Source: Megamerina dolium
Lineage: Eukaryota; Arthropoda; Insecta; Diptera; Megamerinidae
Length of the DNA stretch: 64,000 bases
Direction of reading: 5' to 3'
NCBI GenBank assembly: GCA_963854835.1
Contig: OY978525.1
Location: 113,384,018-113,448,017 of the forward strand
Part shown: piece after piece, positions 23,957 through 36,004 of the stretch
Position numbering within the stretch: the stretch's first letter is position 1
How the letters are laid out: every line of letters begins with the position of its first letter
Notes under the pieces: model-generated
The model's input: the letters and a program-made list of their open reading frames with translations, nothing else
The model's database searches: none
Told to the model about the DNA's origin: nothing
Made by a program: the position numbers and the translations under genes

Positions 23957-24292
23957 ATAAAAAAAAAATAATAATAAATATATGGCACTTAAAGCTCCGA
24001 AGAGCTCTTTGACCGAGCTTCTCTTCAATTACTGTTGTGCGTGTTAAATTTTGGACAGTATTAGAAGGGACCTACTTATTTTAGCCGGTTCCGAACGGCA
24101 GAAATCCTTGTGACATCACTTTTTCTGAGCTTTGTCACAGAGTTCTTTTAGAAGCTTTTTCATGGCAAATTGTTACTGTCGAAAGAATTTCCAATTGCTT
24201 GCCGACAGGTGGGTACCGTTCGAAAGAAAAATCTTTTCGATATTAAATGTGTTATGCTTCAGCCGGGGATTGAATCCACGACTTACCCACCA
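23957..24292 (-). mobile_element. tRNA-derived SINE, copy C (box A deleted)
   Basis: Minus orientation, bounded by 13-bp direct repeats TTAAATAAATCTA at 23944-23956 and 24293-24305. It shares the whole body with copy B, but its head goes from GGTGGGT straight to AAGTCGTGGATTCAATCC. About 40 bp, including box A, are missing while box B remains. The tail is an A/T-rich tract at the left end. Confidence 0.85.
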
Positions 24293-24305
24293 TTAAATAA
24301 ATCTA

Positions 24306-25707
24306 GCTACATATTTTTTGTATTAATGCTGAAGTTGTTAAGCCTTTCTAGCAAAGGACTCACTGTTGAGGACTATTCTCGGTTTCATTTATTTAGATTG
24401 CAGTATAACGACCAAAAAGGATGTCTATCATCAAATTAAGCAAAGTATTGACAATAGGTGCTATTTGGGACTCGTTGTTTAATTGAGTACTTAAACCTAC
24501 TATGGAAGAACGAATATCAGGCTCTATAAGTCTCTAGCAGTATATGTCCTTAAATATAAGCGAGAATTTTTAACATTCTCTGCCATAAATGAAAGGATTC
24601 CTGTGGTGTTCGAGAACAAAATCACAGCATTTTTTATACTTACATATTTAGAATGATCACTGACAACATGTAAAATTAATCATGTAATGAGATGCATATA
24701 ATTACATATCATCAATGAATGATCTCCTCCCAACTATTTAAAAAATAATCCTTTTACACATGCAATCGTTGCAATTGAATACCGTTTAAAATCATCAACA
24801 AGATCATCATCATCCATATCATCATTATTATCATTATCATCATCATCATCGTCATACATTGTACGCATACCTTCCTTATTGTCGAAATTGCATGTAATTT
24901 TCATTTCATAAAATTACAACAATATACAATTAAACCAAAATATATTGCACCTAAATAACATTAACAACAACAACGACGACGACGATGACCAAGACGAAAA
25001 AAATCACTCATCACATAGGCGGCATAACGGCGCCTTCATGCAATTTAATTTATTGAATTTGTATTATTGCAAATATAAAACCGGTCGTTGGCCGGTTCGA
25101 TGATTGTTCGATCGATCCAGCAACACCGATTTCGATCACATCAGGCGTCTTGTTTTGTATGTAATCCAACGTAACAGACGTTCCACCCTTTTAAGAGCGT
25201 CAGCAATTTTGAAGAATGCAGGCAAAAGTGTCAACTAATAAATTCCACACAAAAAGAAAAAATGATAAAAACAAAGATTATCTAAAAATAACTAAAATAT
25301 CCCTTTTTATATTAATATGGAGATACTCGTATTTTATATGAATTCTTGACTTTGCAATTTTTTTCTGTTTGGCTGTTTGCAGCCAAAACATCTTTTTTAA
25401 AGAGATAATATTTCAAAGTACAACACAACTGAACTAAGCATAATTTATCAATGTCATTTGCAGAAACTATGCCGTTACCATATTACAATCGTACTGGTTT
25501 ATTTTAAGTATCAACGCTTTTAGTTGATGTTTTAAAAATAGCTCAACGATTTAATCGCTTGCCAGTGGTGTGATCTTTTTATTCGTTTGCATTGATTTAT
25601 CAGAGATATGGGGTTTTTGGTTCCGAAGAACCTTGATCGAATTTTCCTTCTAGAAATATTATACAATTCTGCGTAGTCGGAGAATATTTTCAATAAATTT
25701 TCAGCAC
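24306..25707. other. non-coding DNA with (ATC)n tract
   Basis: No gene is supported. (ATC/ATT)n runs lie at about 24795-24860 and an (ACG)n-like patch at 24964-24990. Confidence 0.5.
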
Positions 25708-26459
25708 TTGTTGAGTCTGGCCGTTATGTAAGCACTGTTTCTATTGCCCAGAAGCTACAAATTACACAAAAACCCGTTTGGAACCATTTAAATAAGGCTG
25801 GATACAAAAAGAAGCTCGATGTATGGATGCCACACGAGTTGACGCAAAAAAAACCTCATCGACCGAATTTCCATCTGCGAATCGCTGCTGAATCGCAACA
25901 AAATCCATCCATTTCTGAAACGAATGGTTACTGGTGATGAAATGTGGGTCACTTACGACAACGTTAATGGAAAACGGTCGTGGTCGAATCGCGGTGAGCC
26001 GGCGCAAACGGTGGCCAAGCCAAGATTGACGGTCAGGAAGGTTTAGCTATGTGTTTGATGGGATTGGCATCATCTACTATGAGCTACGGCCAAACTCTTG
26101 GACCTGTACTGTAAACAGTTGGACCGTCTGAAGGAAGCAATCGCCCAGAAGCGGCCAGCTTTGGCCAATAGGAGAGGAATTGTGTTCCATCAGTGAATAC
26201 TACCTGTTCCTGTCTATGACGAATGATTTTTCTGGTGAAAAATACGCCTCAAGAGAAACTTGTGAAAATCGACTGTCCAAGTTTTTTACCAATAGCGACG
26301 AGGGTTTCTACGAGAGTGGCATTATGAAATTACCTTCAAAATGGCAAGAAGTTATCGAACAAAACGGTGTATATTTGACCTAAATCGGATCGTTCAAACT
26401 ATGCTAAATAAAACCTTCAATTTAATGCAAACATAATCGATTTCTTTTTACTAGACCTT
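25708..26459 (+). mobile_element. mariner (irritans-type) relic, deleted
   Basis: From VSTVSIAQKL through YKKKLDVWMPHELTQ and RPNFHLRIAAESQQNP it tracks the other irritans-type copies. It loses frame several times and lacks the block between the QDN region and the YLFLSM region. The 3' end with CTAGACCTT lies at 26451-26459. The N-terminal part and 5' end are absent. Confidence 0.85.
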
Positions 26460-27185
26460 ATACTAGAAAATTTGATTGAAAACCCTGTATAATTTGGTCG
26501 GACAAAATTGCGTATATTTGCTCTAATACAATTCACTTTAAGTCAGATTTAATCCTACAGAAGTCGTCGTTTGAAAACAGCCCAAGCGTGTTTCCAATTT
26601 TCTTTTTAGCATATGTGCATAAATTACTAAGTTTATGAACTTTCATGAAACGCAACTGTTTTTATCTTAAAATAATTCAATTGTCCAAAAAATGAAAAAA
26701 AAAATATAAACAAATATAAAATCCACACCAAGAATTCACTCAATGCATTACCGCAATAAAACGGGTTCAATAAAAAACCACAGCAATATTAATACTTACA
26801 TATCAGAAATATTACAATATTTTTTTTTTAATCGCAAACAACCTTGAGAAGTTAAGACGTTGAAAAGAAAAATAAGAAGAAGAAGAAGAAGAAGAAGGAG
26901 AAAACCATGCAAGGAAACTGGGCTCAAAAGATATTTTATACATATGTGAATATTATTGTATGTATGTATCTTGATCAACGGGTGGTGATGGTATTAAATA
27001 TTGGTTAGTGCAGAGTTTACGAGCTTATAAGTGGTAGAAAAAATATGCAATAAGGGAAGACTATAGCGTGCCTTAAAAGAATGCATTCATTTTTTAATTT
27101 CATTCAATAAAGTCACAATTACTTACGTACTTATGTGACCATTACAACTGAAAATCGATTTAGGCCAGTCAATTAGTTAACTCTT
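26460..27185. other. non-coding DNA
   Basis: No gene is recognised. (AAG)n at about 26873-26897. Confidence 0.45.
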
Positions 27186-28490
27186 TCCTTCGTTAGCTGG
27201 CGCCAGTTAGAGATTTCAAGCGCTGACCAGTTCTCCATTCCTTGGTCTTTCCACTGGATGTTGTGTCTGCCTCTACTGCGTCGTCCACCAGCGGGTTCCG
27301 CATATAAGACCTCCTTAGCCAGGAGCGTGTTCTTCCATTCGCTCACCATGACCTAGCTAGCAGAGCTGCTCAATTTTAATGCACTTTACTATGTCGGTGT
27401 CAGGAGACAGCTTATACATCTGATGGTTGTACCGTATTCGATACTTCGCACCAACGAAAACAAGCTCAAAGATCTTGCTTAGGATATTTCTCGAAAACAC
27501 CGAGCATTCTCACATCTGGAGAGTGTTGGTTTAGTTTCGATAGGGGGGCTCGATTTCACAATTGCTTACTTAACAAAGTAGCACCTGTTAGCGAGAGTGA
27601 TCCTTCGCAATATCTCCAGGCCGACGGCAATAAAGTCCTTCATGTCAACAAAGTCTTTCACTACTTCAAAAGCGTTGTTGCTGTTGTTGTTGTTGCTGTA
27701 GCAGGAAAAATACGGAAATGCTTTGTTTTTTCCGGTACAAAGCATTTGCGTATTCCGATGAGATGAATGGACCTTGGTCAACCACGAGGTCAAGTGCTTC
27801 CGGGACGTAGACTCGTTCATTCTTGGGAAGCTTCAAAAGCGTAGTTATCATCAGTGACGTGCTGTCCAAGACACCAGAACTTTTTGTTTGTTGAGGCTAG
27901 GTACTTCGGTTTGCCCTCGTTGACCGTAAGACCCATTCGACGCGCCTCTCTTTCCAATTCTGAGAATGCTACACTGACTGCTCGCGTGTTCATGCGACTT
28001 ACGCCCACAGAATGACACTTTTGTTGAAGATGGTGCCATTATGTCGTAAATCAGCAGCTCGTGTCATTTTCTCCAGAATACAATTGAAGAAGTCGCACAA
28101 TAACGCATCATCTTGTCTCAAACTCCATTCGGTATTAAACGGCAGGGAGAGGTCCTTCCCAATTTTCACTGCACAACGGGAATAATACAGTGTCATTCTG
28201 CAAAAACGAATGAGCTTTGCAGGAATACCGAATTCAGACATTTTTGTTTAGAAGTAATCGCTTTCCGGACTGTCGAAAGTGGCTTTATAATCAACAAATA
28301 GATGGTGTTTGTCGATCTGTTGTCCTTTGGCCTTCTCCAGCATTTGGCGCAGTGTGAAAATCTTGACAATGGTAGTTTTCCGAGGTCTGAAGCCACACTG
28401 ATAAGGTCCAATCAGTTTGTTAAGCATAGGCTTCAATTTTTCACACAGTACACTCGATAGAACCTTGTATGCGATGCTAAGAAGACTTCA
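27186..28490 (-). mobile_element. RTE-clade LINE relic
   Basis: On the minus strand, broken frames read in order IGPYQCGFRPRKTT (reverse transcriptase palm), GIPAKLIRFCRMTL, LSLPFNTEWSLRQDD, RRMGLTVNEGKPKY and VVKDFVDM. They end near 27190 with the W-K-D-Q type C-terminal blocks. Multiple stops and frameshifts and a CAA/CAG repeat near 27677-27700 show decay. This copy is longer at its 5' side than the one at 17890. Confidence 0.85.
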
Positions 28491-29330
28491 TTAATTAAGT
28501 GACGTTAAAAAATTTTTAATTTTGAAATCATAAGCGTTTTATTCTCATGACTTTCAAAAAAGATTGCAATCCTGAATGACTTGATTGTATTTGCGCCAGT
28601 ATATGCTGAGGATATGACACTGAATGGGTTTTTCTATACCTGAATCTGGAAAGGACAGTGCAAAAACTAACATCTTACAGTTTTAGTAATGGAATTTCTG
28701 TTGATCTTACATGATAAATTTTGCATTCTCTCATCTTCATCTCGGAGAATTATAATTTAAATACCGTTGGAATATCAAAAATCATATGCTAACTTGGGAT
28801 TTTTCACAAATTAAAGATAAATATCACGACCATTAGTGATGTTTTAGTTAATTCCTTCACAACTATATCTTCACTTGATTGCATTCTTTAATAGCTTTGT
28901 CAATGTTATGGCATAGCCTGTACACTGACGAGTAAATTGGGTTACATGACAGTTAAAATATGATCGTGACCGTTGTCGATGCCGTTGCGTTGAAGCCAAT
29001 TAAAAGCAGCTGTTGGGTGTCGCAGAGATAAAATACAAACAATGCGGCTACTCATACGAGTATAAGAATAGAACGGTTAAAGACCTAGGGTAATAAAATA
29101 TTTATTAAGGTACTATCGAATGACCAATGGGAATGTACGTACAAACTGAAGGTCACATCCGTGTGATGGAAAAGAGACTGGTTATGTTTACACATAAAGC
29201 CAAAATAATAAAATATGTATATGTGAATGTTGGCAGGATGGAGTATGTAACAGATGCAACCGATGGAGCAATGAAGATATTCTTTCAAAGAATGCATTAA
29301 GAATTCTTTAGGTAACGATATACGTTTTTG
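28491..29330. other. intergenic DNA upstream of the 810-aa gene
   Basis: No coding frame is supported. The proximal part precedes a TATA/Inr promoter. Confidence 0.5.
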
Positions 29331-29369
29331 TATAAATACGCAACGAGATTCTAGAGTTGAATATCAGTT
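29331..29369 (+). promoter_or_regulatory. TATA box and initiator of the secreted repeat-protein gene
   Basis: TATAAATA at 29331-29338 is followed by the insect initiator-like TCAGTT at 29364-29369, about 35 bp downstream. Transcription from there would give a 5' UTR of about 150 nt. Confidence 0.6.
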
Positions 29370-29514
29370 GCAAGTGAACTTCTTTCAAGGCATCATCTAT
29401 CTACTCCCATACGAGTACATAGTTCGAGGCAGTTGTTTGTAAAGTTCCTTATTCATCTGTTTTCGTATTCGCTTTTCGCAATCGTGCTAAATACAGAATC
29501 CAACCCAGCGAACA

Positions 29515-31947
29515 ATGCGTTTGTTCATCATCCTAAGTTTATTGGCGATTGGTAGTGTACACTCATATCCATATCGTACACAATTATTATCGTATTCGCC
29601 GGCACGAGGTGAATTTCCAATACAAACTGGTCTTGCTCAGGGCTACTTACGATATTTGGATACAAATGGTGTAGAACGTTTCATTGGCTACTCCTATCCG
29701 GAACCTTTGTATGCTGTACGTCGTACGAGCAGTGACGAAGCTGTTAAACCATTGGTGAAGACAGGCTATATTGGTGATAATCTATATGTACATGAAGCTC
29801 ACGATTTGGAGAAGGCACGTGAGCAACATTTCCGAGAATGGTGCGAACACCGCTATCAAGCACTCAAAAGCGAAATCGACAAATTGATGAGAGAGGGCAA
29901 AAATCCATCCAACGACATGATGGCCCAACTCAAACCCTTAGAGAAGATCATATCTGCGTCGACATACACAACCAGTAATGATATACCGGAAATACAAGGC
30001 GCACGCGAAGAACATTTGCGTATTTGGAATGATGCCCGTTTGAAGGTCTTGCAATTAGAGTCGGAACACTTGCGCCAACATCAGGGTGCTCAAGCTTCCG
30101 GTTCACAAGGTACACAACCAACACAAATAGGTGGTGGTATTTTCAAGACCTACACGGCCCAAGGAGCGGAAATATACACACCAACTGTGGGCGAGACTGC
30201 CGAGCAGAAGAAGGCGCGTGAGGAACATTTACGCATCTACAATGAGCTCGTCTCCAAGCAATTAGAAGCTGAACATTTGCATACGACACAACAAAAAACC
30301 GATTATGCCAGCGCTACCGCAACGGGAGAACAAACTTCGGTGCAATTGAAGTCCGGCGAAGCAGCCACAGTTGGTCAAAGTGTAGTCGAAACACCAGAAG
30401 TTGTACGCGCCAGAGAAGAACATTTGCGTTTGTGGAACGAGGCCAAATTGCGTGCCGAGAAAGATGGTCACAATTTTGGCAGCGAGCTGCAGCAACAAAC
30501 AATTGTAAATCGTCTTCAAGATACTGCGTCACTGACAAAATCTTCAACTTTTGAATCTCAAAGCCAACAGCAATCGTCCACAGCACAACGAGTGACAACT
30601 AAAGATGTTAAGCAAAGCGGTGGAAGTTCTTCAATGCCATCACCAGCGCTTTTAGTAGTTGTACCCGGTGTTCAGCAACCAAATTCGAATATTGTACAGC
30701 CACCGCAATTACATAATCACCGTGAGCCACAAGTAGATAACTCCGCCACATTAAAGACTGCTGATTCGTCAAAAACTTTTCTGGCACAACAACAGCAACA
30801 ACAACAACTTGAGCAACATCAACAAGGCGTTGTCCAAGAAACACCAGAAGTTAAACGGGCACGTGAAGAACATTTGAGGCTTGTCAACGAGGCAAACTTG
30901 AAGGCGTCTCAATATCAAACTGAAAACTCTGCTAGCGAAGACAAAGCGATTACTTACAGTGGCATTGATGAGGCCGAGAGAAATAGGGAAGCGGAACGCA
31001 TCAAGGAAGAAAAACGTCTTGAGGAAATTGAAAGATTGCGTGAAACAGAACGCATGCTGGAAGAGGAGAAAATGCGTGAAGCCGAACGTCTACGTGAAAT
31101 CGAACGTCAAAAGGATGAAGAACGTATGCTGGAGACTGAACGTCTACGTTTGAAACAAGAGGAAGAACAACGTATGGCAGCAGAAGCAGCCGAAGCAGCA
31201 TTAGTAAAAGTTAAATTTACCGAATATAAGCAACAACCGGAACAACAACAGCAAATTACTGGGCAAATTAAAAGTGATTTTCAAACCAAATCAGCATGGA
31301 ATGTGCAAGGGCAACAAAAGCAACAAAGTTACGGTGCAAATGCCATTACAAACTTGGAGCAGTACAAGCAAAATCCATTCCTAATACGATTGGTAGCACA
31401 ACCTCAACTACAACCGATTGTAGCTACTCGTGGTGATTTTCTAACTGGCGATCAAAAGATCATTCCATCATCGAGTTATATATTACCAAGCACCAGTGGC
31501 ACTAGTGGCAGTTCAACAGCATTCATTAGCTCACAAAATCCTTTCCTAATTCGTTACACACAAACAGCACGCCCTGAATTGGCCAACGATCGTTTGGAAT
31601 CATTTGCCATACTAGGCGCCCCACAGAAGCCTTTTGATCCGAAAGAAAAACCAGCCAAAACCATTAGCAGTATCTCAACGGATGCAGTTGGCGCTTCCTC
31701 TTCATCCTTATCCGCATCCTCAGCCGCCTCTTCCTCCTTATCCGCATCCTCATCCTCATCCGCTTCTTCCTCCTACAATACTGGCAGTTATGCTGGTCTG
31801 AAGACGAACTATGGCAAAGGAGCTGATATATCTGAATTGGAAAAGGCAACACTAGAACATTTTCGTGCTCATGAAATTGCACTCGAACAATTGCGTTTGG
31901 CCAATCTCAAAGATCCACAGTCGCACAAGGATTGCGTTCACAACTAA
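29515..31947 (+). CDS. Secreted repeat protein, probably cuticular (810 aa)
   Basis: Single uninterrupted frame. Residues 1-17 are a signal peptide (MRLFIILSLLAIGSVHS). Five copies of an amphipathic motif, A-R-E-(E/Q)-H-(L/F)-R-x-(W/Y/V), start near residues 101, 163, 234, 299 and 449. A degenerate sixth lies at about 778 (LEHFRAHEIALEQ). Two copies are preceded by ETPEV. The T-P-E-V...A-K/R...H pattern resembles the 18-residue motif of non-RR insect cuticle proteins, so extracellular matrix is the likely site; I infer this from pattern only. Other parts: Gln-rich tracts (425-436), a highly charged Glu/Arg coiled-coil-like segment (485-560), two QNPFLIR copies (619 and 674) and a Ser/Ala tract (725-755). 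There is one Cys near the N-terminal repeat (110) and one at 807. It has its own TATA box and a poly(A) signal. Confidence 0.85.
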   Translation: MRLFIILSLLAIGSVHSYPYRTQLLSYSPARGEFPIQTGLAQGYLRYLDTNGVERFIGYSYPEPLYAVRRTSSDEAVKPLVKTGYIGDNLYVHEAHDLEKAREQHFREWCEHRYQALKSEIDKLMREGKNPSNDMMAQLKPLEKIISASTYTTSNDIPEIQGAREEHLRIWNDARLKVLQLESEHLRQHQGAQASGSQGTQPTQIGGGIFKTYTAQGAEIYTPTVGETAEQKKAREEHLRIYNELVSKQLEAEHLHTTQQKTDYASATATGEQTSVQLKSGEAATVGQSVVETPEVVRAREEHLRLWNEAKLRAEKDGHNFGSELQQQTIVNRLQDTASLTKSSTFESQSQQQSSTAQRVTTKDVKQSGGSSSMPSPALLVVVPGVQQPNSNIVQPPQLHNHREPQVDNSATLKTADSSKTFLAQQQQQQQLEQHQQGVVQETPEVKRAREEHLRLVNEANLKASQYQTENSASEDKAITYSGIDEAERNREAERIKEEKRLEEIERLRETERMLEEEKMREAERLREIERQKDEERMLETERLRLKQEEEQRMAAEAAEAALVKVKFTEYKQQPEQQQQITGQIKSDFQTKSAWNVQGQQKQQSYGANAITNLEQYKQNPFLIRLVAQPQLQPIVATRGDFLTGDQKIIPSSSYILPSTSGTSGSSTAFISSQNPFLIRYTQTARPELANDRLESFAILGAPQKPFDPKEKPAKTISSISTDAVGASSSSLSASSAASSSLSASSSSSASSSYNTGSYAGLKTNYGKGADISELEKATLEHFRAHEIALEQLRLANLKDPQSHKDCVHN

Positions 31948-32221
31948 ATAAGAACCGCACGCAGCGATAAACTGTAAACTGAAATGGATAATTTCATTTT
32001 CATTGTAGGGCATAAGTTCAGCTGATTTCTATTTAGTTAAGCTTTTATAGGTGTAACATGTAATTACCCATTATTATTTACATAATAATCGGATATAAGT
32101 GACGAAAATTTCCCATGGCATATGTATTGCATTAAATTGACAATTTGCAATTTTAGCTTTCAAACTTTATAAAATATTTCGAATGAGGAATACTTAATAT
32201 AACATACAAACGAAAAGATGT

Positions 32222-32227
32222 AATAAA
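32222..32227 (+). other. poly(A) signal (AATAAA) after the 810-aa gene
   Basis: AATAAA about 275 bp past the stop codon. It is the first clear signal downstream on this strand. Confidence 0.4.
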
Positions 32228-33500
32228 TAATGCAAATGTTGAAAGAAACAAAATCTCTTTACAAAGTATTTACTTTCTATATCAAAATCTCATAAACTAT
32301 CATCAATCGTAACCTTCTGATTACATCAAGATCTATTTAAATGAGTAAAAGTCATCAAATGCAGTAAACGAGCAGAAATTAACAATTTCCATCTTCACTA
32401 TCTTCGTAAAGCAAAACCATTTGAAACTTCGATTTCATTTTCAATACGTAGGCACTTAGAATTCAAGATTTCTGAATATTAAGCACATACAGATTGCTCT
32501 TATATCAATACAAATCAGATACGTGCAACGAGCAACTGGTTTCGTGAGCAACTCGTACGTGAGTAAATTGTGCTGCAACGGCATGAATCATCAGTCATTT
32601 CAACGGGTCATCATTGATTGAAGCACAAGTAAATGCTGGTACCAAGAATATGATAGGACGTTTCTCTTTAGACAGACAAATTTTGATATCTGAGGGTGTG
32701 ATGATGGTTTAATAAGCCGCTTGTGAGCAATCTTAATTCAGGTTTGTTAGAAACTGTAGAACTGGTCTGGTAAACACTTTGCATAAGCTTTTTGTTCAGG
32801 TCTCAATGAATGAGCGACTGAAAGACCGTAAGTTCCCAAGTATTGTTCCGAATAGATGTTATGATCCATCAATTCCGCTATGACCCGGAACTCGATCACA
32901 TATATTTTCCACAACTTTTTAATGAGAACTGTATATAAAAAAATTGGATTAATGACTGTGCCTCAATGTCTTCCTCCTCAAAGAGTAATTTAAATAATTT
33001 TTCATACGAAATTGATTTGCTAACTTAAGTATCCAAATCATACTCAGATGAGTGATTCGATCTATCATGTAAATTACTAGCGTAATTCTCTGATGCAAAT
33101 ACACGTGCCTCAATGCAAATGTAATGCTTTGTTAATTTTGCAACAAGCATATACTGACTACAATGAACATATGTATATTAAAGTAACATATAACATATGT
33201 ATTGTAGTAGAAGCGTAGATGAATTAATTTTTAGAAACAAATCAAAACGAAAAGATCACAGAAAGATCACGTTGTATTTTGTGCTTTAAATGTTTTTTTG
33301 TGGTCAGATATTTTAAATTACAGATCATATGCCACCTGATTCCAAATTGTATTCAATTTTATTTTTTTTAACGGTTATGGTAAAAACGAAACAGCAAAAC
33401 AACAACTGTTAGCTACCTGAATTCTCATATGTATATATATATATTATATATTACACCCTACAATGGCAATTAACATGTATAAGGTAAAAAAAAATATATA
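32228..33500. other. non-coding DNA
   Basis: No gene is recognised. AT-rich, with short ATAT runs near 33430-33450. Confidence 0.5.
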
Positions 33501-33656
33501 CACGGTGATCCAATCGAACTAACCAATTTCACACTGCTATTATATTTAACCTGATGGCAGTTCGTTCTATTGTTTATAAGCGCACAGTCATTTTGGTCTG
33601 AGTTTTCTTAAAAAAATGTTTACAGCCTAGACAGACGGCAGCCTAATTCCGGATTA

Positions 33657-33680
33657 CCGAGTTAATTCGAATTAACTCGG
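33657..33680. repeat. perfect 24-bp palindrome
   Basis: CCGAGTTAATTC is followed directly by its reverse complement. Outer GGATTA/TAATCC and repeated ATTAACT motifs surround it. Confidence 0.85.
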
Positions 33681-33813
33681 GCATTAACTGCAGCTAATCC
33701 GCATTAACTCTATGAGTTAATTCTCAAAATAAAAGAAGGTTAGGGCAATTTGCGATGGCAACACTGCTGAAAATTATCTATTGTGAATTTTTCTCGATCC
33801 ATTTTACAAAATA

Positions 33814-34011
33814 TTAGGTGTGTTCGCTAACAAAAAATTTTCAACAATTGTTAACAGTTTTCAACATGAAAAACGTTGGCGAACAAATAAATCCAGCTAT
33901 CAATTACGAACTGTGAAGGTCAATTTCACGTACTTCTTGTAGATTTTCTCATATCGAGAGTAACAGATGACATAAATTGATAGTGATAGTATTGTAAGTG
34001 AGCAGACCTAA
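33814..34011. mobile_element. short MITE inside the relic transposon (copy D)
   Basis: About 198 bp with ends TTAGGTGTGTTCGCTAAC (left) and TTAGGTCTGCTCACTTAC (right, inward). The host transposon's frame resumes directly after it. The termini resemble the MITEs at 3163-3968 and 5172-5436. Confidence 0.55.
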
Positions 34012-34974
34012 TAAAGCAGCAATGGAGGTGGTAAAAAAAAAGACAGCAACATCTCCAGAAACGATTTCAAAAGATCGCAAGCGAATTGAATGAAATCCAC
34101 GACGCAGCGGCAGAAAGGTGACTCATGAGCAGAGCATATCGCACCAAATCATGAAACGAATATTGCAAAAAGAGCTTGGACTAAAGCCATACAAATTTTA
34201 AAATATGCATAATCTTACCGTGCTCAAAAAAAATTTAGACTCGAAAGAGCCAAAGAGTTGATCCGTTTGGCCGAAAGTGATGAAATTTCAAACATTGTGT
34301 TCTCCGATGAGTTGTCATTCATTATTGAGCAATATGTGAACAATATGATCAGGTTGACTTGCCAGGTTGGAGTTCTGCTAAAAATTTATAACGTCGGATA
34401 GCCACAAGAAAAAAAGGGGCATCGATGGTGATGGTAAATATCGACGTAACGGCCGATCGGCGCTCTCCCCTTGTATTCATCGATCGTGGGATGAAAATAA
34501 ATGCTCAAAATGATCGGAAAACTCTTTTAGAGGAAGCACTAAAGCCCTGGGGGCAGACAAACAGATGTTGGACATTCCCACAGGACTCAGCACCATCAAT
34601 GTACACAATGTACGCATCAACGAAGAATGACTGAAAAACAATGTTCCGAACAAATTCGTTCACCGGAAGCAAATCCTTTCGATTTTTGTGTCTGAGTCAG
34701 TTTGAAGAGTATGGTTGGCACTAAAAAATACCAAAGTGTCGACCATCTCAAACAAGCTCTTTGACGAGAATGCTCTAAAATACCAAAATCTCACTTGCGG
34801 GCAGCGTGTGATGGTCACTGAACGTCTTCATAGAGCGTTTGAAGTTACAATCCAAAGGGGGCCATATCGAAAAATGCTAATCAAATCTTTAAAAATATAT
34901 ATCAATAAATTTCATCAATAAATAAAAAAATCATATCGTTTCGAATTGTGTTCGATTTCGATTGGACCACCATG

Positions 34975-36004
34975 TATACGTGAATATAAAGAAGCATTGT
35001 CAAGAAAATGAAATTGAAATTCTCAAAAAAAAAAAATTATAATAAAATAAAAATTACGGCGCACATGAAGAAAATTATATTTAGGACGAGTCAACAGGTA
35101 ACATACTCATAGATAAGAAATGCAATGCTGAGTCTGCAATATGTTTAGTCCATTTGGTATGAATAATTGTTTAATTTCTTTTTTTTTTTTTTTTTTTTGT
35201 TTACTGCATTGATATTTTTATTATATTTTTTATTTTTTTTTCAACTATTTGAAAGTGTTTATAATTTTTTGGCGTGATTTGTGCACGCATGGTGTGCATG
35301 ACCTGCCTCAAATTATGCGTCATACTCATAATACTAGATGATGAGTACTAAATATTGATAAGAAAAATAAGCAAAATTTAACTATTCAACAAATTACGAT
35401 TTGACCATTTTATATGTATGTACATAGTATTGTAATTTAAGCCAGTAGGCATTATTTATTACATGAATCATAATTTGTTTAGCCGTGAAAGTTCAGTTCT
35501 GCTACAAGTTGTTACTATGTACAATATATACATAAATATAGACTCATACATATAAGTTTTGGTTTTATTATAAATTACTTTTTTTTTATCAACATTTTTA
35601 GCATATGATAAGGTGTCAGATGGAGTCAAATTTGATCAAAGTGAGTGATGGCCAATCTTTAGCTCCTCTCATTATTCTCTGGTAAGCCATTTGAAGTTTA
35701 GAATGATGTGGTCACCCATAGTTTGTGCTGACAAACTCAATAACAAGCATTTACAAGACAAAATTAACAACCAAATTTAGTAGTAATATTCCAAAATCCA
35801 GCCAATGCTTTCCCATTTCTATTGTGAAGAGTACATATTAGATGTGTGTGTAGCAAACTTAAGCATTGCCAAATATTTCATCAGATATTAGTGACTAAAT
35901 TCAAATCGATCAATATCATAAAGGTTAACAAGATTTTGCTAATCGTTGAATCATTTTGACAACTAATTGCTATGCACACATATCTAGGCAGGTACTCGTA
36001 TATA
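34975..36004. other. AT-rich non-coding DNA
   Basis: No gene is seen. Poly-T at about 35180-35199. Confidence 0.5.

Larger units (their letters stand above)
33501..34974 (+). mobile_element. Tc1/mariner-superfamily relic with nested MITE
   Basis: The ends read GGTGATCCAATCGAA (33504-33518) and GGTGGTCCAATCGAA (right, inward), with TA on both sides. Plus-strand frames give ATSPETISK, then NIVFSDE-like codons (first Asp), then TADRRSPLVFIDRGMKIN, then RCWTFPQDSAPSM (second Asp block, Q-D-S for Q-D-N). Many stops, so the transposase is dead. A MITE sits at 33814-34011 and a palindrome at 33657-33680. Confidence 0.75.

Noticed and set aside
25080..25150. Possible tRNA or box B (GGTTCGATGATT)
   Set aside because: No acceptor stem, D arm or anticodon arm could be folded around it.
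30262..30598. Minus-strand frames across the 810-aa gene
   Set aside because: Shadows of the real plus-strand frame; no signal or motif.
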